From Loripinus fragilis (taxonomy: Eukaryota; Mollusca; Bivalvia; Lucinida; Lucinidae): 64,000 bases of DNA. Numbering within the stretch: the stretch's first letter is position 1; every line of letters starts with the position of its first letter. The translations under genes and the position numbers were made by a program. Positions 10,116-20,459 of this stretch are shown one piece after another. Under the pieces are notes generated by a model. The model saw only the letters and a list, made by a program, of their open reading frames with translations. It searched no databases and was not told the origin of the DNA. The stretch spans positions 140,737,549 to 140,801,548 of the forward strand of contig OZ026515.1 in assembly GCA_964019695.1 (NCBI GenBank), read 5' to 3'.

Positions 10116-10762
10116 TGTAAGGATTCTTTTTAGCTTTTTAGCTTATGGTATATATCGATACTGAATAGCACAGCGTTTTTGAACATTGTCAAATCATGCA
10201 ATCAACCATATCATAATTGGGACATTTTGTCCCAGTGCAAATGGATCGAAATTGAAAGTTTACTGCAAAAGGGTGGCAAATTGTTAAACGGCCAAAGCTG
10301 CGATGAGATGGAAGGATATTACATGTTTTAATACCAATAAACATATCAAGAGAGTGCGTCCTCATTCATTACACGATCTTCCACGTCCATTTTACGTTCA
10401 TTTTCCATTGTTTTGCATTTTCAGTAAAAACAATCATGATTGTCTTGAAAATAACACTATTCCCTTTAAACTATTCATTCGCAGAGTGCCGTTCAATACG
10501 TATTTATCAGGTTTCCGATATTTCCGCTTCATATTATTGACTTTAGATCATTTATACGGAAGCAGCCAGTCTATTGATAGCGACGAAAACTATCCTGAAA
10601 GTACTTAAAATGCACCATAGTCTATATTTGTAGTATCGACTGTCAGAGGCAATAAGCACATGACTCGTTTTATTGTATTTGTTGTGTATGGTCTGAACCA
10701 TTGCTGGAAAAAGAGAAATAAGAACCTGGCTAGCATGTTCAGCTGGGTTTAACATCTACAAC
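10116..10762. other. Unassigned DNA upstream of the B element
   Basis: This could contain the 5' part of the family B element (an N-terminal endonuclease would be expected here), but I recognise no GIY-YIG motif or other domain. Frames 10303-10608 (+) and 10552-10755 (-) overlap and are unsupported. Confidence 0.3.
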
Positions 10763-10893
10763 AAGTAAGTGAGCATGAAACCACACGCCACAGAACATCC
10801 CATGGCACCGCGAGGAAGAGCCAGTGGAACACTAACAGTCACACGACATCAGACTGACAATCAAAGTAAAGCAAGCGACTATCTCATTATTCC
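10763..10893 (-). mobile_element. Family B tail fragment
   Basis: Starts with the B terminus 'aagtaagtgagcatga' and continues 'catggcaccgcgaggaag', 'aatcaaagtaaagcaagcga', all as in B on the minus strand. It stops at about 10893. A second B terminus begins at 10898 in the same orientation, so two truncated tails lie in tandem. Confidence 0.75.
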
Positions 10894-10897
10894 AAAA

Positions 10898-10988
10898 AAG
10901 AAGTGAGTATGATCAGGAAATACCACAATCACACACAGCAGACCAACCCACGGAACCGCGAGGAAAAGTCACATAAAATATACAGTAA
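10898..10988 (-). mobile_element. Family B tail, outer part of an interrupted copy
   Basis: 'aagtgagtatgatcagga' through 'aaaatatacag' is the terminal ~90 bases of a B tail. The copy resumes at 11958 after a TA-flanked insertion. Compared with the uninterrupted copy at 8070-8725, the break falls between 'cagta' and 'aca/agacatctgtaag'. Confidence 0.85.
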
Positions 10989-11957
10989 TACGAGGGTCAT
11001 CCAAAATGTTCTGACAATGACCCCATAAAACAAAACCTTTTTTCTCTGGGATGTGGTTCATTAATCTTCTCATATTATTTAGTATAAAGGGAATTGAATC
11101 ACAAGTGAAAATAGTTTTCATGTTGCAATCGTAACGGTTGCTAGGCAACTAATGAACGCAAGGCAAATGGTCATGGACGGCACACTATATGCAGTACACA
11201 TGCCCAAATTTATTTTAGAAATAACATACTCCTTTTCAAAACCTTTTATATAGATAAATAAAGTCATTATGTGTGTTGTTTTTGAACGTCATAGATAATG
11301 ATTTAGGCTACAGCTATAGTGTCAGCTGGGTTTTGAATATGATATATCACCGATTTTGCAAGAAATATTTTCCTTGAAAATGGGTTGTACTAAAAGTGTA
11401 TTATATTTGGTATAAAACATTATTGAAAATTATTGTTTTCTATTTGTTTAAGAAGACTGTAGGACAGATTCATCAAAACATGTGTCTTTAGATATGCAAA
11501 TTTGTCGTAATTGCTACATATAAGTTTTCAAAATATACTATTTTGTAATTAGCGCTTAAAGTGAAACAAACATCTAATTTTCTGTTGTTGCCTAGCAACA
11601 AAGGACGTTCAGAGCAACTACGTTAATGCCATTGTGATATTTGCTTTTATGGGTCAATTGTGTATTCAGACAACATCACCAACTACTAAAACAACTTTCC
11701 AAAGATGCATACTGCATCTTTATCTAACTCTACCCCCAGCAAAAATCAGTTAAAAACATGAATTTTCGCGGCCATGGGCTCTCACAGTGTTGTTTACAAA
11801 TGTGTATAGCATCGGATCAGGTTATGACAAAAACTCCATATTTCAAACATGAGTAGGCAACACCCACAGCCACATGCAATGGGTAATAGAATTCTGATTT
11901 CTATAACAGTTTCTGGGATATGATGCCATTGTCAGAACTTATTGGATGACCCACGTA
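10989..11957. mobile_element. Mariner-like non-autonomous element with TA target duplication
   Basis: Ends are inverted repeats of about 30 bases: left 'cgagggtcatccaaaatgtt' then 'ctgacaatg'; right (reverse complement) 'cgtgggtcatccaataagtt' then 'ctgacaatgg'. TA flanks both ends (10989-10990 and 11956-11957). The 969 bp body has no open frame of note and no DDD/DDE motif that I could read. It contains an internal inverted pair around 'gttgctaggcaac' (about 11139-11151) and 'gttgcctagcaac' (about 11587-11599). It splits a B tail, so it inserted after that tail did. Confidence 0.88.
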
Positions 11958-12135
11958 AGACATCCGTAAGTCACTAAAAGCAAAGCAACCAGTTCTATCT
12001 TCCTCTTCAAGATGATTGCAAAACTAGAAAGGACACAAAGTAAAGCACAACAAAACAAAGACAAGCACAGAACCCGCAAAACCAATAGGAAGCGCACCAA
12101 ACAACAAATCAACAATAACAGAACCACCGCCTTAG
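11958..12135 (-). mobile_element. Family B tail, inner part of the interrupted copy
   Basis: Continues the B tail from 10898-10988: 'agacatccgtaagtcac', 'aaagcaaagcaaccag', 'tcttcctcttcaagatgatt', 'caacaaatcaacaataacag', 'accaccgccttagaaac'. Truncated at its 5' side near 12135. Open frames 11939-12127 (-) and 12012-12227 (+) come from this repeat. Confidence 0.85.
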
Positions 12136-12259
12136 AAACTAGAAAAAAGTCAAAGTCGGTTCTGAAAATAGGCTGTTTTTATTTTGAGATTACGAAACCT
12201 ATCGCTTTACATAAAGTCACTCTTTAAACTTTCATTCGTAGCGATCTAGCAGGGGTAGA

Positions 12260-12504
12260 TGAGCCGCGACATGAGATTTTCGACAATGTGGTATGTGCGA
12301 CCAGCAAAGGTTCAGACCAGCCTGCGCCTTTGTGCAGACTGATCAGAGCCTTTGCTAGTCGCTTAAATATTATATGATTGTTAAGCTACTGACCGAACAC
12401 CATTTGGGGTTTCTGAGCGCAAAAGGAGGCTGTACAGGCTTGTCTGAGTCTAGATCTACACTTGTCAAAATGCCACATTGTTGGTAGTCTCATGTCGTGG
12501 CTCA
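12260..12504 (+). mobile_element. MITE family D, copy 1
   Basis: Terminal inverted repeats of about 30 bases: left 'tgagccgcgacatgagattt' followed by 'acaatgtgg'; right 'ccacattgttgg' followed by 'gtctcatgtcgtggctca'. Length 245 bp. The middle carries 'cagactgatcagagcctttg' and a stretch ending 'acacttgtcaaaatgcc'. Copies lie at 13819-14057 and 51452-51668, with a half copy at 60180-60290. No coding capacity. Confidence 0.85.
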
Positions 12505-12890
12505 GTTTAATTATTGGCCAAAGTTTTCATCTGCTTCCATAATTTATGTATAGCGATGCGCGGGCGCTGGTCGCAAATGCAACCAAACCTTAACAGTCAC
12601 GTGCAGAAGTCGTATAGTTGGGAAGGGTAGCGTAAAACAAAAAAAAAAGAAACAACAAAAGAATCATTGTCTTTAAGTGCACAGTGGCTATAGCCACTTT
12701 GGCTTTAATATATATTAAATGATAAAAGCTGCACTCTAGATATACGATGTAGCCCAAACTCACTCGTGGCTCAGCTTGCGAAGAGACCTTATAACTATTA
12801 CTTAATCCGCCATCACAGACAACCCATTCAATCAAGTGAAATTAGTGTGCAGAAAAAAAGAAAAATGAGGCTTATAGCATATAAAAGAAA

Positions 12891-12960
12891 TAGTAAGACA
12901 TGCTACAATCACACATTACAGACCAACCCGTGATGTCCAGCGTTAAGAAGAGATATTAGA
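12891..12960 (-). mobile_element. Family B terminal fragment, decayed
   Basis: 'gctacaatcacacattacag' and 'accaacccgtgatgtccag' match the ~70 terminal bases of B on the minus strand. The surrounding 12505-12890 and 12961-13389 contain no recognised feature. Confidence 0.55.
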
Positions 12961-13389
12961 AAACCTAGACAAACAACGACACGCACAAACAAGTGAAAAT
13001 ACAATTATTAAAAAAAGACACCCTCTCTCACTTTCTCAACAGACTCAGGTTGAATAAAGTGTATGTTCATGGTTTTGAAATTTAATCTAAATGATACTTC
13101 ATTATGTACTATTTTAATTTTCACAGATACTTTTTATACCTGCTAAGGTAAATACTACATTATTTATTGCTTTTATCCAATCATCTTGGGGCAGACATCT
13201 TACAGCAATCCTTCGTTAAGCTACGGTTTGTCATTAAGATCTTTGTTTTTTTCTGTTTTTGAGAGGCCCCTTAAGACAGGTGGTACTGTATCCCACAAGT
13301 AATCCAAGGCTACCTAACAGTTTGTGGATGGATGCATACCTGTTTAAATTATGAGTTCGATCAGTCGATGACGCGCCATCGCAAATCCC

Positions 13390-13545
13390 CACGTTTTCGA
13401 AATTGACTTTGTAATTGAAATTTAATGATATTTGTCCTTTGCCCCCTCCCCAGGGCCCCAGGGGGCGGGGCCAAAAATATGCTGTTGCATGCCCCATTCA
13501 TGTGAGTAACTCACACACCAAATCTGGTTTGATTTCGTCTGATGG
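13390..13545 (-). repeat. Dispersed repeat E, copy 2 (inverted)
   Basis: Reverse complement of 3367-3530, including 'gccccattcatgtgagtaac' and the GC-rich core with 'ccctccccagggcccc'. It continues outward into 'gatttcgtctgatggttt', matching 'gacgaaatc' beside copy 1. A GGAC run follows at 13570-13587. Confidence 0.7.
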
Positions 13546-13818
13546 TTTAAAAGGAGATAGCATAACGGAAGGTCGGACGGACGGTGGCGACCACAATATC
13601 CTCAGACGCTTTTTAAAAAAAGCGCTGGGGAAAATTATAACATCTATGTTGAGAAAAACTTTTTTATTTCACTACTATTTACTGCGCTAAGAATTTCTGC
13701 ATATATCAATTGTGTTTGCAGTTTGGTAGTACAGGCCATAGATGCTCAACTGAAACTATGCTTTTAATGAAACTATTCCGCAGTCAGTCTGGTTTCCCAA
13801 TAGCCATTCAACGGAAAA
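13546..13818. other. Unassigned DNA
   Basis: Contains the short GGAC run at 13570-13587; otherwise nothing recognised. Confidence 0.3.
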
Positions 13819-14057
13819 TGAGCCATGGAATGAGATTTCCAACAATTTGACTTTTTGACAAGTGTAGACTCGGACAAGCCTCTGCGGCCTCCTTTTAAGC
13901 TTAGAAACTCCAAATGGTGTTCAGTCAGTAGCTTAACAATCATAGAATACTCAAGCGACAAGCAAAGGCTCTGATCAGACTGCGCATATGCGCAGGCTGA
14001 TCTGAGGCTTTGCTGGTCGCACATACCACATTGTTGGAAATCTCATGCACTGGCTCA
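13819..14057 (-). mobile_element. MITE family D, copy 2
   Basis: Same family as 12260-12504 but in the opposite internal orientation: 'tgagccatggaatgagattt' at the left, then 'gacaagtgtagactcgg', and 'cagactgcgcatatgcgcag' near the right, ending 'atctcatgcactggctca'. Inverted ends are recognisable. The self-complementary core 'ctgcgcatatgcgcag' is a perfect palindrome. Confidence 0.85.
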
Positions 14058-14399
14058 AATATTAACGCCTGCAATGATAGATGTGAAGGCTATAATTGTA
14101 AGCCATATAGGAGAAGACGTTGCTTTTAAGAGCCGTTTATTATTAATCTAAAATGACGCAAAATGCTTTATTCTTTGAAACTGAGCCAATTTATAACATT
14201 TGAAATTTGCATAGTAGTAGTCTTTTCAGCTTACTAAGCATTCTTATATCAATTTTCTAGTCATCTCTTTATTAAACAGAAATTATTCAGAAACGAAAGA
14301 GAAAGCCATGAAGGTTGACTTTCAAAGTGTGCTTTTCTATTATGCTAAATAAACGCATTATCGCGTTAACCGGAAAAATGGCGAAGATTTGCTGTACAA
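14058..14399. other. Unassigned DNA
   Basis: No feature seen. The reverse transcriptase homology of the next element begins at about 14400. Confidence 0.3.
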
Positions 14400-15445
14400 T
14401 TTCGATACCAGGACTTTAAAATAGTGTTCCAAAGAGAAGCCTCTCCTAACCTTGCACGTAACGACAGAAACGCATTTTTCACTTCGGAAAAGCCTAAAAA
14501 AAGTATATACTGTATGGTCTTTTCAAAATGTATGTGATGCGCTGACCTTTTCGTTGGACAACATTTTATACGATTTGGCACTAAGTTGTATAGACAAGTT
14601 GTAGGGATTCCAATGGGCACTAATTGTACTACCCTGCTTGTTGATTTATTTTTGTTTTGTTATGAAAGGGACTATATGGTGTCTCTTTCAGATGATAAGC
14701 AGGCTGATACTATTGAAGCTTTCAATACTACATCCAGATATTTGGATGGTATTTTAGACATAAAAGATATTTACTTTGACGGTATTGTTAGAAAAAATAC
14801 ACCCTGCAGAGCTTCAACATAATAAAGCAAATACATGTACCTATGATACTGAAGCCATCGTTTTTCGACTTGCTTTGTTCATACTTATGATATTGTTTCT
14901 ACCAAAAGTTATGATAAACGTGACGATTTTGATTTTGGAAATGTCATTTCCCCTTTTAGATGGTGATGTTCCTCGCTCTACATCCTATGAAGTTTATATT
15001 TCTCAACTCATCCGATTTGCTTGAGCATCTAGCTATGTTACTAACTTCAACACTTGCAATAAACTGTTAACCCGGAGACTTCTTAAACAAGGCTACCTGT
15101 ATCATAAAGATTTCTAAATTTTACCGCCGATACTATGATTTTATATCTAAATACAATATTGGACTTAAATCTCTCTTGCGCCAGGTGCTTTCAGAACCAG
15201 AATTTTATGGCGACTTAGTGTATAGACTAAAGAAAATTGTTGGCTCTAATCATTTTTCAGCGCAGTTTATTAAAATGTCTTCTCATTATAAGAAGATTAG
15301 TTATAACATTTATGTTTTGCAACAGCGGCATGCTTGGTGGTCAACCTAATCACGGTTGGCAACTTTGCTTTCCTCTTCAATTGCATGCCGGCGGGTCGGA
15401 CCTCAGATTCTATGACGGTTCCGACTTAAAGACTTATCAAATACA
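14400..15445 (+). pseudogene. Penelope-like reverse transcriptase, decayed (family A)
   Basis: Readable blocks in order: 'FFTSEKPKK' (about 14477), 'YRQVVGIPMGTNCTTLLVDL' (about 14590), 'NTTSRYLDGILDI' (about 14725), 'HPAELQHNKANT' (about 14797), 'FPLLDGDVPRSTSYEVYISQ' (about 14945), 'LLKQGYLYHKD' (about 15080), then decayed 'YGDL' and 'LVVNLITVGNFAFLFNC' (about 15335). The catalytic box reads YLDG instead of YLDD. Several frames and stops make this a pseudogene. The 5' part (PKLHK, motif A) is missing, so it is 5'-truncated. No GIY-YIG domain follows the last block. Confidence 0.85.
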
Positions 15446-15973
15446 TTCAAGTAGATGAGAGGGCTAGGGCCTGATGTTGTGCCTGTAGCTGGGCCCGCCG
15501 GGGCTTAACTGTTGGGTTTCTTTTACTCTGGTATTCAGTTGTATATACTGTTGAGTCCTTATCTTTGTTTTATCTCCTTTTATATCTCGATTTGTATTTA
15601 CTAAAAGTTGATACATCGATAAGTGTGTGATCTTTCATGCGAACCAAACATCTATTTGTCTTGATCCACATCTGAAATAAGGGTGAGGTTGGTACCATAC
15701 AACTAGTTTAAACCCTCCAGTAAAAATATTTTTACTGGCCGTTCCAAAACGGAATTTCTTTTGTGGATCATTTTGTTATTTATGTTTTGTGTTTGTCATG
15801 CTTTCTTGTTTGTTCATTGCACCCTTTTGGTCACCTGCTGGGAAAGTGCTTACCTCTTGACTCTCTTGTATGTGATGTTTTCTTGTGTTTTGTCATTTTC
15901 ACATGTAGTGTCCTGGGTCAGGTGTGGTACTTGATTATATCGATTCCTGATCTTTGCCTATTTGCTTACTTTT
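15446..15973 (+). mobile_element. Family A 3' tail, attached to its reverse transcriptase
   Basis: Follows the coding relic without a gap. Landmarks: 'gggcctgatgttg', 'ggcttaactgttggg', 'tgttgagtccttatctttg', 'cataagtgtgtgatctttca'-like text, 'cttgatccacatctgaa', 'cctgctgggaaag', 'tgggtcaggtgtggtactt', 'cgattcctgatctttgcc', ending 'gcttactttt'. This copy shows that the A tails elsewhere belong to the same reverse transcriptase lineage as B. Confidence 0.85.
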
Positions 15974-16302
15974 ATTATTGATAATTTCGAGTTTCATATT
16001 TTTCAATTTAATTTAGATTCTGTAATTTTTCGAATTTACGGCATCTTTATGCGTTATCAATTCTTCCAACTCTTTCAAGTAGAAGTGCAGTGATTGGACG
16101 ATTTTTTTCTGCACATTTTAAATTCTCCCAAATCTTCCATTGAAACGGGTGTCAAAAATAGGTCACACGGTAAGCTGACTTCTATTACATCTATATCTGT
16201 GATCGCTTCACTTTTGTTAAGGGGTTCGTTTCAGGTTTTTGTACTTGCTGCAAAATTTCGATATATTTCCTGTGAAAATTTATGCAAATGGTTTTAGTCA
16301 CA
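15974..16302. other. Unassigned DNA
   Basis: Nothing recognised. The 16094-16297 frame has no known motif. Confidence 0.3.
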
Positions 16303-16960
16303 TGACCAAGATTGCCACCATGCCCAAATATGGTAAAAACACTTTAAAAATCGTTATCTCTAGAACCAGACGACCAATGACCTTAGAACTTGCTATGTAG
16401 TATTTGGGATGTAAGGCCTATCACACTTGTTCAAATAATGATCCTATGTTGACCTTGACCTACTTTATGGCAAGGTCATATTTGTTTCCTAATGCGTTAA
16501 TATGAAAAAAATACTTAAAATTTGATTTTTCTAATTACCCTGAAAACCAAAAGCAATATACTTACTATAGACATATGCAACCTTAGAAGACAATGGTAAT
16601 ATATAAGTACCAAAAGACTATTTGACCTCAGGCTTTTCATCCAAGGTCGCTATTTTTAAGCTGCTCTATATGAATTTAAACGTTTTCACAGAAACAAATG
16701 GGTCAATTCAACTCATATTTCATATGGAGTGTCCATTAGATAATAGATGATGCATTCTTAATATGACTTTAAATTTAAGGCTGCATGACCAAAATGACCG
16801 CCAGGCCCATATATTGCAAAAACCCTTTAAAATCTTCTTCTCTGGAACCGATAGGCCAAATTGACCTTTGGTCTTAGTATGTAGAATTGAGGATGTGGGC
16901 TCTACCAATTTCCCTCAAAAGATGATCTTAGGTTGGCTATGACAAGGTCAAATCAAAGGG
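16303..16960 (+). repeat. Two direct copies of a diffuse repeat
   Basis: 'tgaccaagattgccaccatg' at 16303 and 'tgaccaaaatgaccgccagg' at about 16787 begin parallel stretches. Both go on to 'atatggt/attgcaaaaac.cttt', 'atctct(a/g)gaacc', 'gaccttagaact' versus 'gacctttggtctt', and 'ggatgt(a/g)(a/g)g.ct'. The copies are about 480 bases apart and clearly diverged. Stretches with repeated TGACC words like this are common in mollusc genomes (general knowledge). Confidence 0.6.
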
Positions 16961-18183
16961 TCTGTGTCCTAAGGTCTTGTTTTTTATCATTGGGGATGTG
17001 GCCGATGCCAGATATGTTAAAGAAATTAAGACTAGTTGAGCCTCAGTGTCAGATGAGCGCCTCAGGACATCTGGTCATCTAGTTCGAGCACCCAAGTCAC
17101 TGATACAAAATAATATTATCTATGATTATATATGGGTTTTTTCATCTTTTTACCTTCGTTACACAGTGTATGTGCGTGTTAAAGTAACACAATATGCATG
17201 TCACAAGTAATGTAAATTGTTATAAAACGACTCTCAATTTGCTGTGAAAATGTGTTGACGTTCTTTGTTTCAAAGTAGTTTACTTTCTACGAAAAGGCTC
17301 CAGACATAGACATGCGTTTTATCGGAAAAGCTTTGACGCTTGTATTCCAAACAGTCTCATAATTGTGGTTTACTCTATTCCTGGTGGTAATCAAAACCGA
17401 TAGTTAATTTGGCGTAGGTTTTGTTTTATAAATGTGTTACTGCCTCTATGGGATAATTGACTCTTAGACAGAATCTCATCTAAGGGTCTTGCTAGTCTTG
17501 AATGAAGTATGCCCCAATTCCTGTTTATAGTACAGATTAAAGCCCAGCGCCCATATTTAGGACATCAGTGAAAAAGATAGAACCTGATCAGAATCCAGAG
17601 TTCCGGAAACGTATATTAATAGAAATGAGAGCAACTCTCGCGCCCTCGAGAAATGGCCTAAGTGAAATTTTGCTCTCTATTGGATCTCAGTAGGTTTACA
17701 GAACCACGATTTGAGAAAAATATCAGCATTAAGGGAGTAGTTTAAGTAATCTTATTAATATTACTGTAATTTTTAAAGTTTAGAAAAATACCTTGAATAA
17801 TATGCACATACCAGAAGATAGCACCATTATCAAACTAGTGTTTCAAACTTTGAAGCAAATAGCAAACTGAATTTAGACAAACAGTATATTATACAAGTCT
17901 TGGCTATTTTGTTAAAGATACAATCGAAGTCATTATTTGCATTCAATAGTGGTTATCAGCGTCATATTCAATAACAAAATAGTCCATACCTGGTCAATTG
18001 CATTTTGTGGTTTTTCTATTAACGTATAGCAAAGTTTAAAAGTCAGACACCATTTACTTTTTTAAGAAAAACTTGAACGAGGACGTTGGCGTTACTTCTT
18101 GTGTCGTCAGCTTTATATTTACTAGATTGTACGCGTATGACGTTATTTCATCTCAATGAGATAAAATCCACGGCAGTTATTTT
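16961..18183. other. Unassigned DNA
   Basis: About 1.2 kb with no repeat or gene recognised. No frame here reaches 60 codons except the one that enters the MITE at 18184. Confidence 0.35.
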
Positions 18184-18418
18184 GAGCCTCGACGTGAAAA
18201 ACCTGTCTTTGGGGTTTGTGAATATCCAAGGCACAGACCAGGCTGCGCACCCACGCAGTCTGATCAGCACCTTTGTTATTCGTTTTTTGGAAAATATCAT
18301 ATCTAAACTTGCAACAGTGAAATTTCAATTTCCAGCTAGTCTCTGTAGCTGCGGAGACTGGTTTAGGTCTCGCTTTGTCGGAAACCCTGAAGACAGTTTT
18401 TTTTTCGCGTCGAGGCCC
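18184..18418 (+). mobile_element. MITE family F, copy 1
   Basis: Inverted ends: 'gcctcgacgtgaaaaacctg' and 'tcttt.gggttt' at the left, 'gaaaccctgaagacag' and 'ttcgcgtcgaggccc' at the right. Length 235 bp. The body carries 'cagtctgatcagcacctttg' and 'tgaaatttcaatttccagct'. A second copy, inverted, lies at 58174-58409. The overlapping frames 18086-18424 (+) and 18143-18457 (-) are by-products. Confidence 0.85.
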
Positions 18419-18933
18419 ATTTAATGAACTGGGGGACTGGAAGGACGACTGAGCCAATGAAAATCTGTGTATTTATATGCTTCCTAACCCGGTTACCGGT
18501 ACACTTAATGTTTTACTGTTTTACAAATGAATGCTAGTGTGATATCATAATTTGAATGCCCAAACCCAAAAAGCAATCCATTGTCAGTATTTTGTGCAAA
18601 CAGTTTGCATTTTTGTTGAGGAATTCATTTAAAATTAATCTCTACAAGTGAGGTATCGTAAATAATGACAAGCAAAATTCGGTACCAGTTACCAAGGCAT
18701 CACCCACAAACCGATTTATCTTTTTAAAGAATTGAAATAAATTTAGCTGTTTTATGTTTAAAGACTACCTCAACCTTTTTCTCAAAGTAATATGTCAGTG
18801 TTTTGTATGCTTTGCTTTCATTTCTTTAAAATCTGCATTAAAAATACCTCTGTCAAAAAGTTCATTTTTTGTGAATATTTCGCTATAAACTGCAAAAAGT
18901 GCAACAAAATCCAAACTCATTATAGACGGATGG
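18419..18933. other. Unassigned DNA
   Basis: No feature recognised between MITE F and the left end of the large fold-back. Confidence 0.3.
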
Positions 18934-20409
18934 CTGAGAATGGGTTTGCTCCCCCCCCCTAGGGAATTTTGCAGACATATCATATCTTGTAGAAAATTGA
19001 AAGCCGAGTCTTTTAAGAGATGTTTGCACTCTGTTGTCCGGGGCGTTAGTCTGTAAGAGCCTGTAACATACGTTACTTAATCAAACTAAGAAAAAGAAAA
19101 AGTAAATTGAAAGTTTGGGCTACAAATTAAAGACATTAAAATATTTATTTTTAAAAATCATTCATATAGTCTGCATACTGGATATCTTAACTACATATGA
19201 CAGCCATTTGAACAAAATTGCCGCTTCCTAAGGTGTCATATGCGTTACATAAATCAGATAACCCATTAAAATTTGCAAGTGTGGCTAACATCATTTACAT
19301 TCACAATATCTCTGTGTGTTTTGCAAAATGTTTTTAACCATGTCTGACTAGCTTATGCAATCGGCTAACAGAAAAATTAAAGTTTGTTTCCCTAACTTGA
19401 ATACTTTTTCTGGAATAAGCAATTAAATAACCCTACCCCTACCCAGTTTTAAGGTGAAATGTTTGGTATTAAAACTAAAGTAAAAATAGTTAAAAAATAT
19501 TTGCAGTTGATGAATGTGTTTCATTGTTTGGGATTTATTTGCTTATATGAAAAGACTCATAAATCTGCAAGTTTGTTGCAAAAATTTTAATATCAGAGGC
19601 TGTAACATATGTTACCTGATGTAATAAATGGGCAAGCTCATTGTCTTTACGTAAGATATGCCTAAAACTGTTTTAATCTCCTCGAGGGAATTTCGCACGC
19701 ATATTCCTTCTTATAGTACAACTCAAGCTGCATCGAATAAGGGATGTTTGCACTCTCTATGTTTGGGCGTTAGTCTTAAACAGTGTGTTACATGCGTTAC
19801 TATATCAAATAAAGGAAATGTAGTTTGAAAGTTTGAGCTAAAATTGTGAAAAAACTTGCAGCTGTTGGATATCTTACATTGTTTAGGGATTTTAAACTGG
19901 CTCCTATGATAAAGACTTATATATCTGCTAGCTGTCATCAAGTTTTAAAGATCAGAGAGTGTTACATATTTTAGCGTGATAAGTAAAATCATCAAACAGT
20001 ATTTTGACATCAAGCTGAGTAAGGGTCTGCTCCATCCTAATCCCCTTTGGAATTCTGCAGACATATTTCATCTTATGTAACCATTCAAGGTGCATTTAAT
20101 AAGAAATGTTTGCACTCTGTAAGTCGGGGTGTTAGCCTGTAACAGCTTGTTGCATATGTTACTATATCAATTTGAGAATAAGGAATTTGAATGTTTGAGC
20201 TACTAAAATAAGACATTAAAATTATCTAATAAATTGACATTCTTATAGTCTTTATACTGGATGTCTTTACGACATATGCAAGCTGTTTAACATTAATACG
20301 GCTAACTGTGGTGTTATGTGCGTTACATGAACCTAATTATAATTTAAAAGCTATAATTGTGGCTATCGTCATTTAGTTAAACAACTTCTATGACTTTGTT
20401 TCAAACTAG
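18934..20409 (+). repeat. Left arm of the fold-back: three partial units
   Basis: Each unit has 'ttgcactct' after 'aa(g/a)(g/a)gatgttt', then a 'gttag' motif and 'gttacat' words ('cataCGTTAC', 'catgcgttac', 'catatgttac'). Starts are at about 18934, 19670 and 20030. A second block shared by the units is 'tgcaagttt(g)ttgcaa' / 'tctgctagctgtcatcaag' after 'aagactcataa' / 'aagacttatat'. Units are 350-750 bases long and diverged. Confidence 0.65.
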
Positions 20410-20459
20410 ACTAGTACAAATAAGGATAAAACTAACGACTATCGACTAATGACTAAAAA

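Noticed and set aside
18086..18457. Overlapping 112- and 104-codon frames on opposite strands
   Set aside because: Both run through MITE F and are not shared as protein between its two copies.
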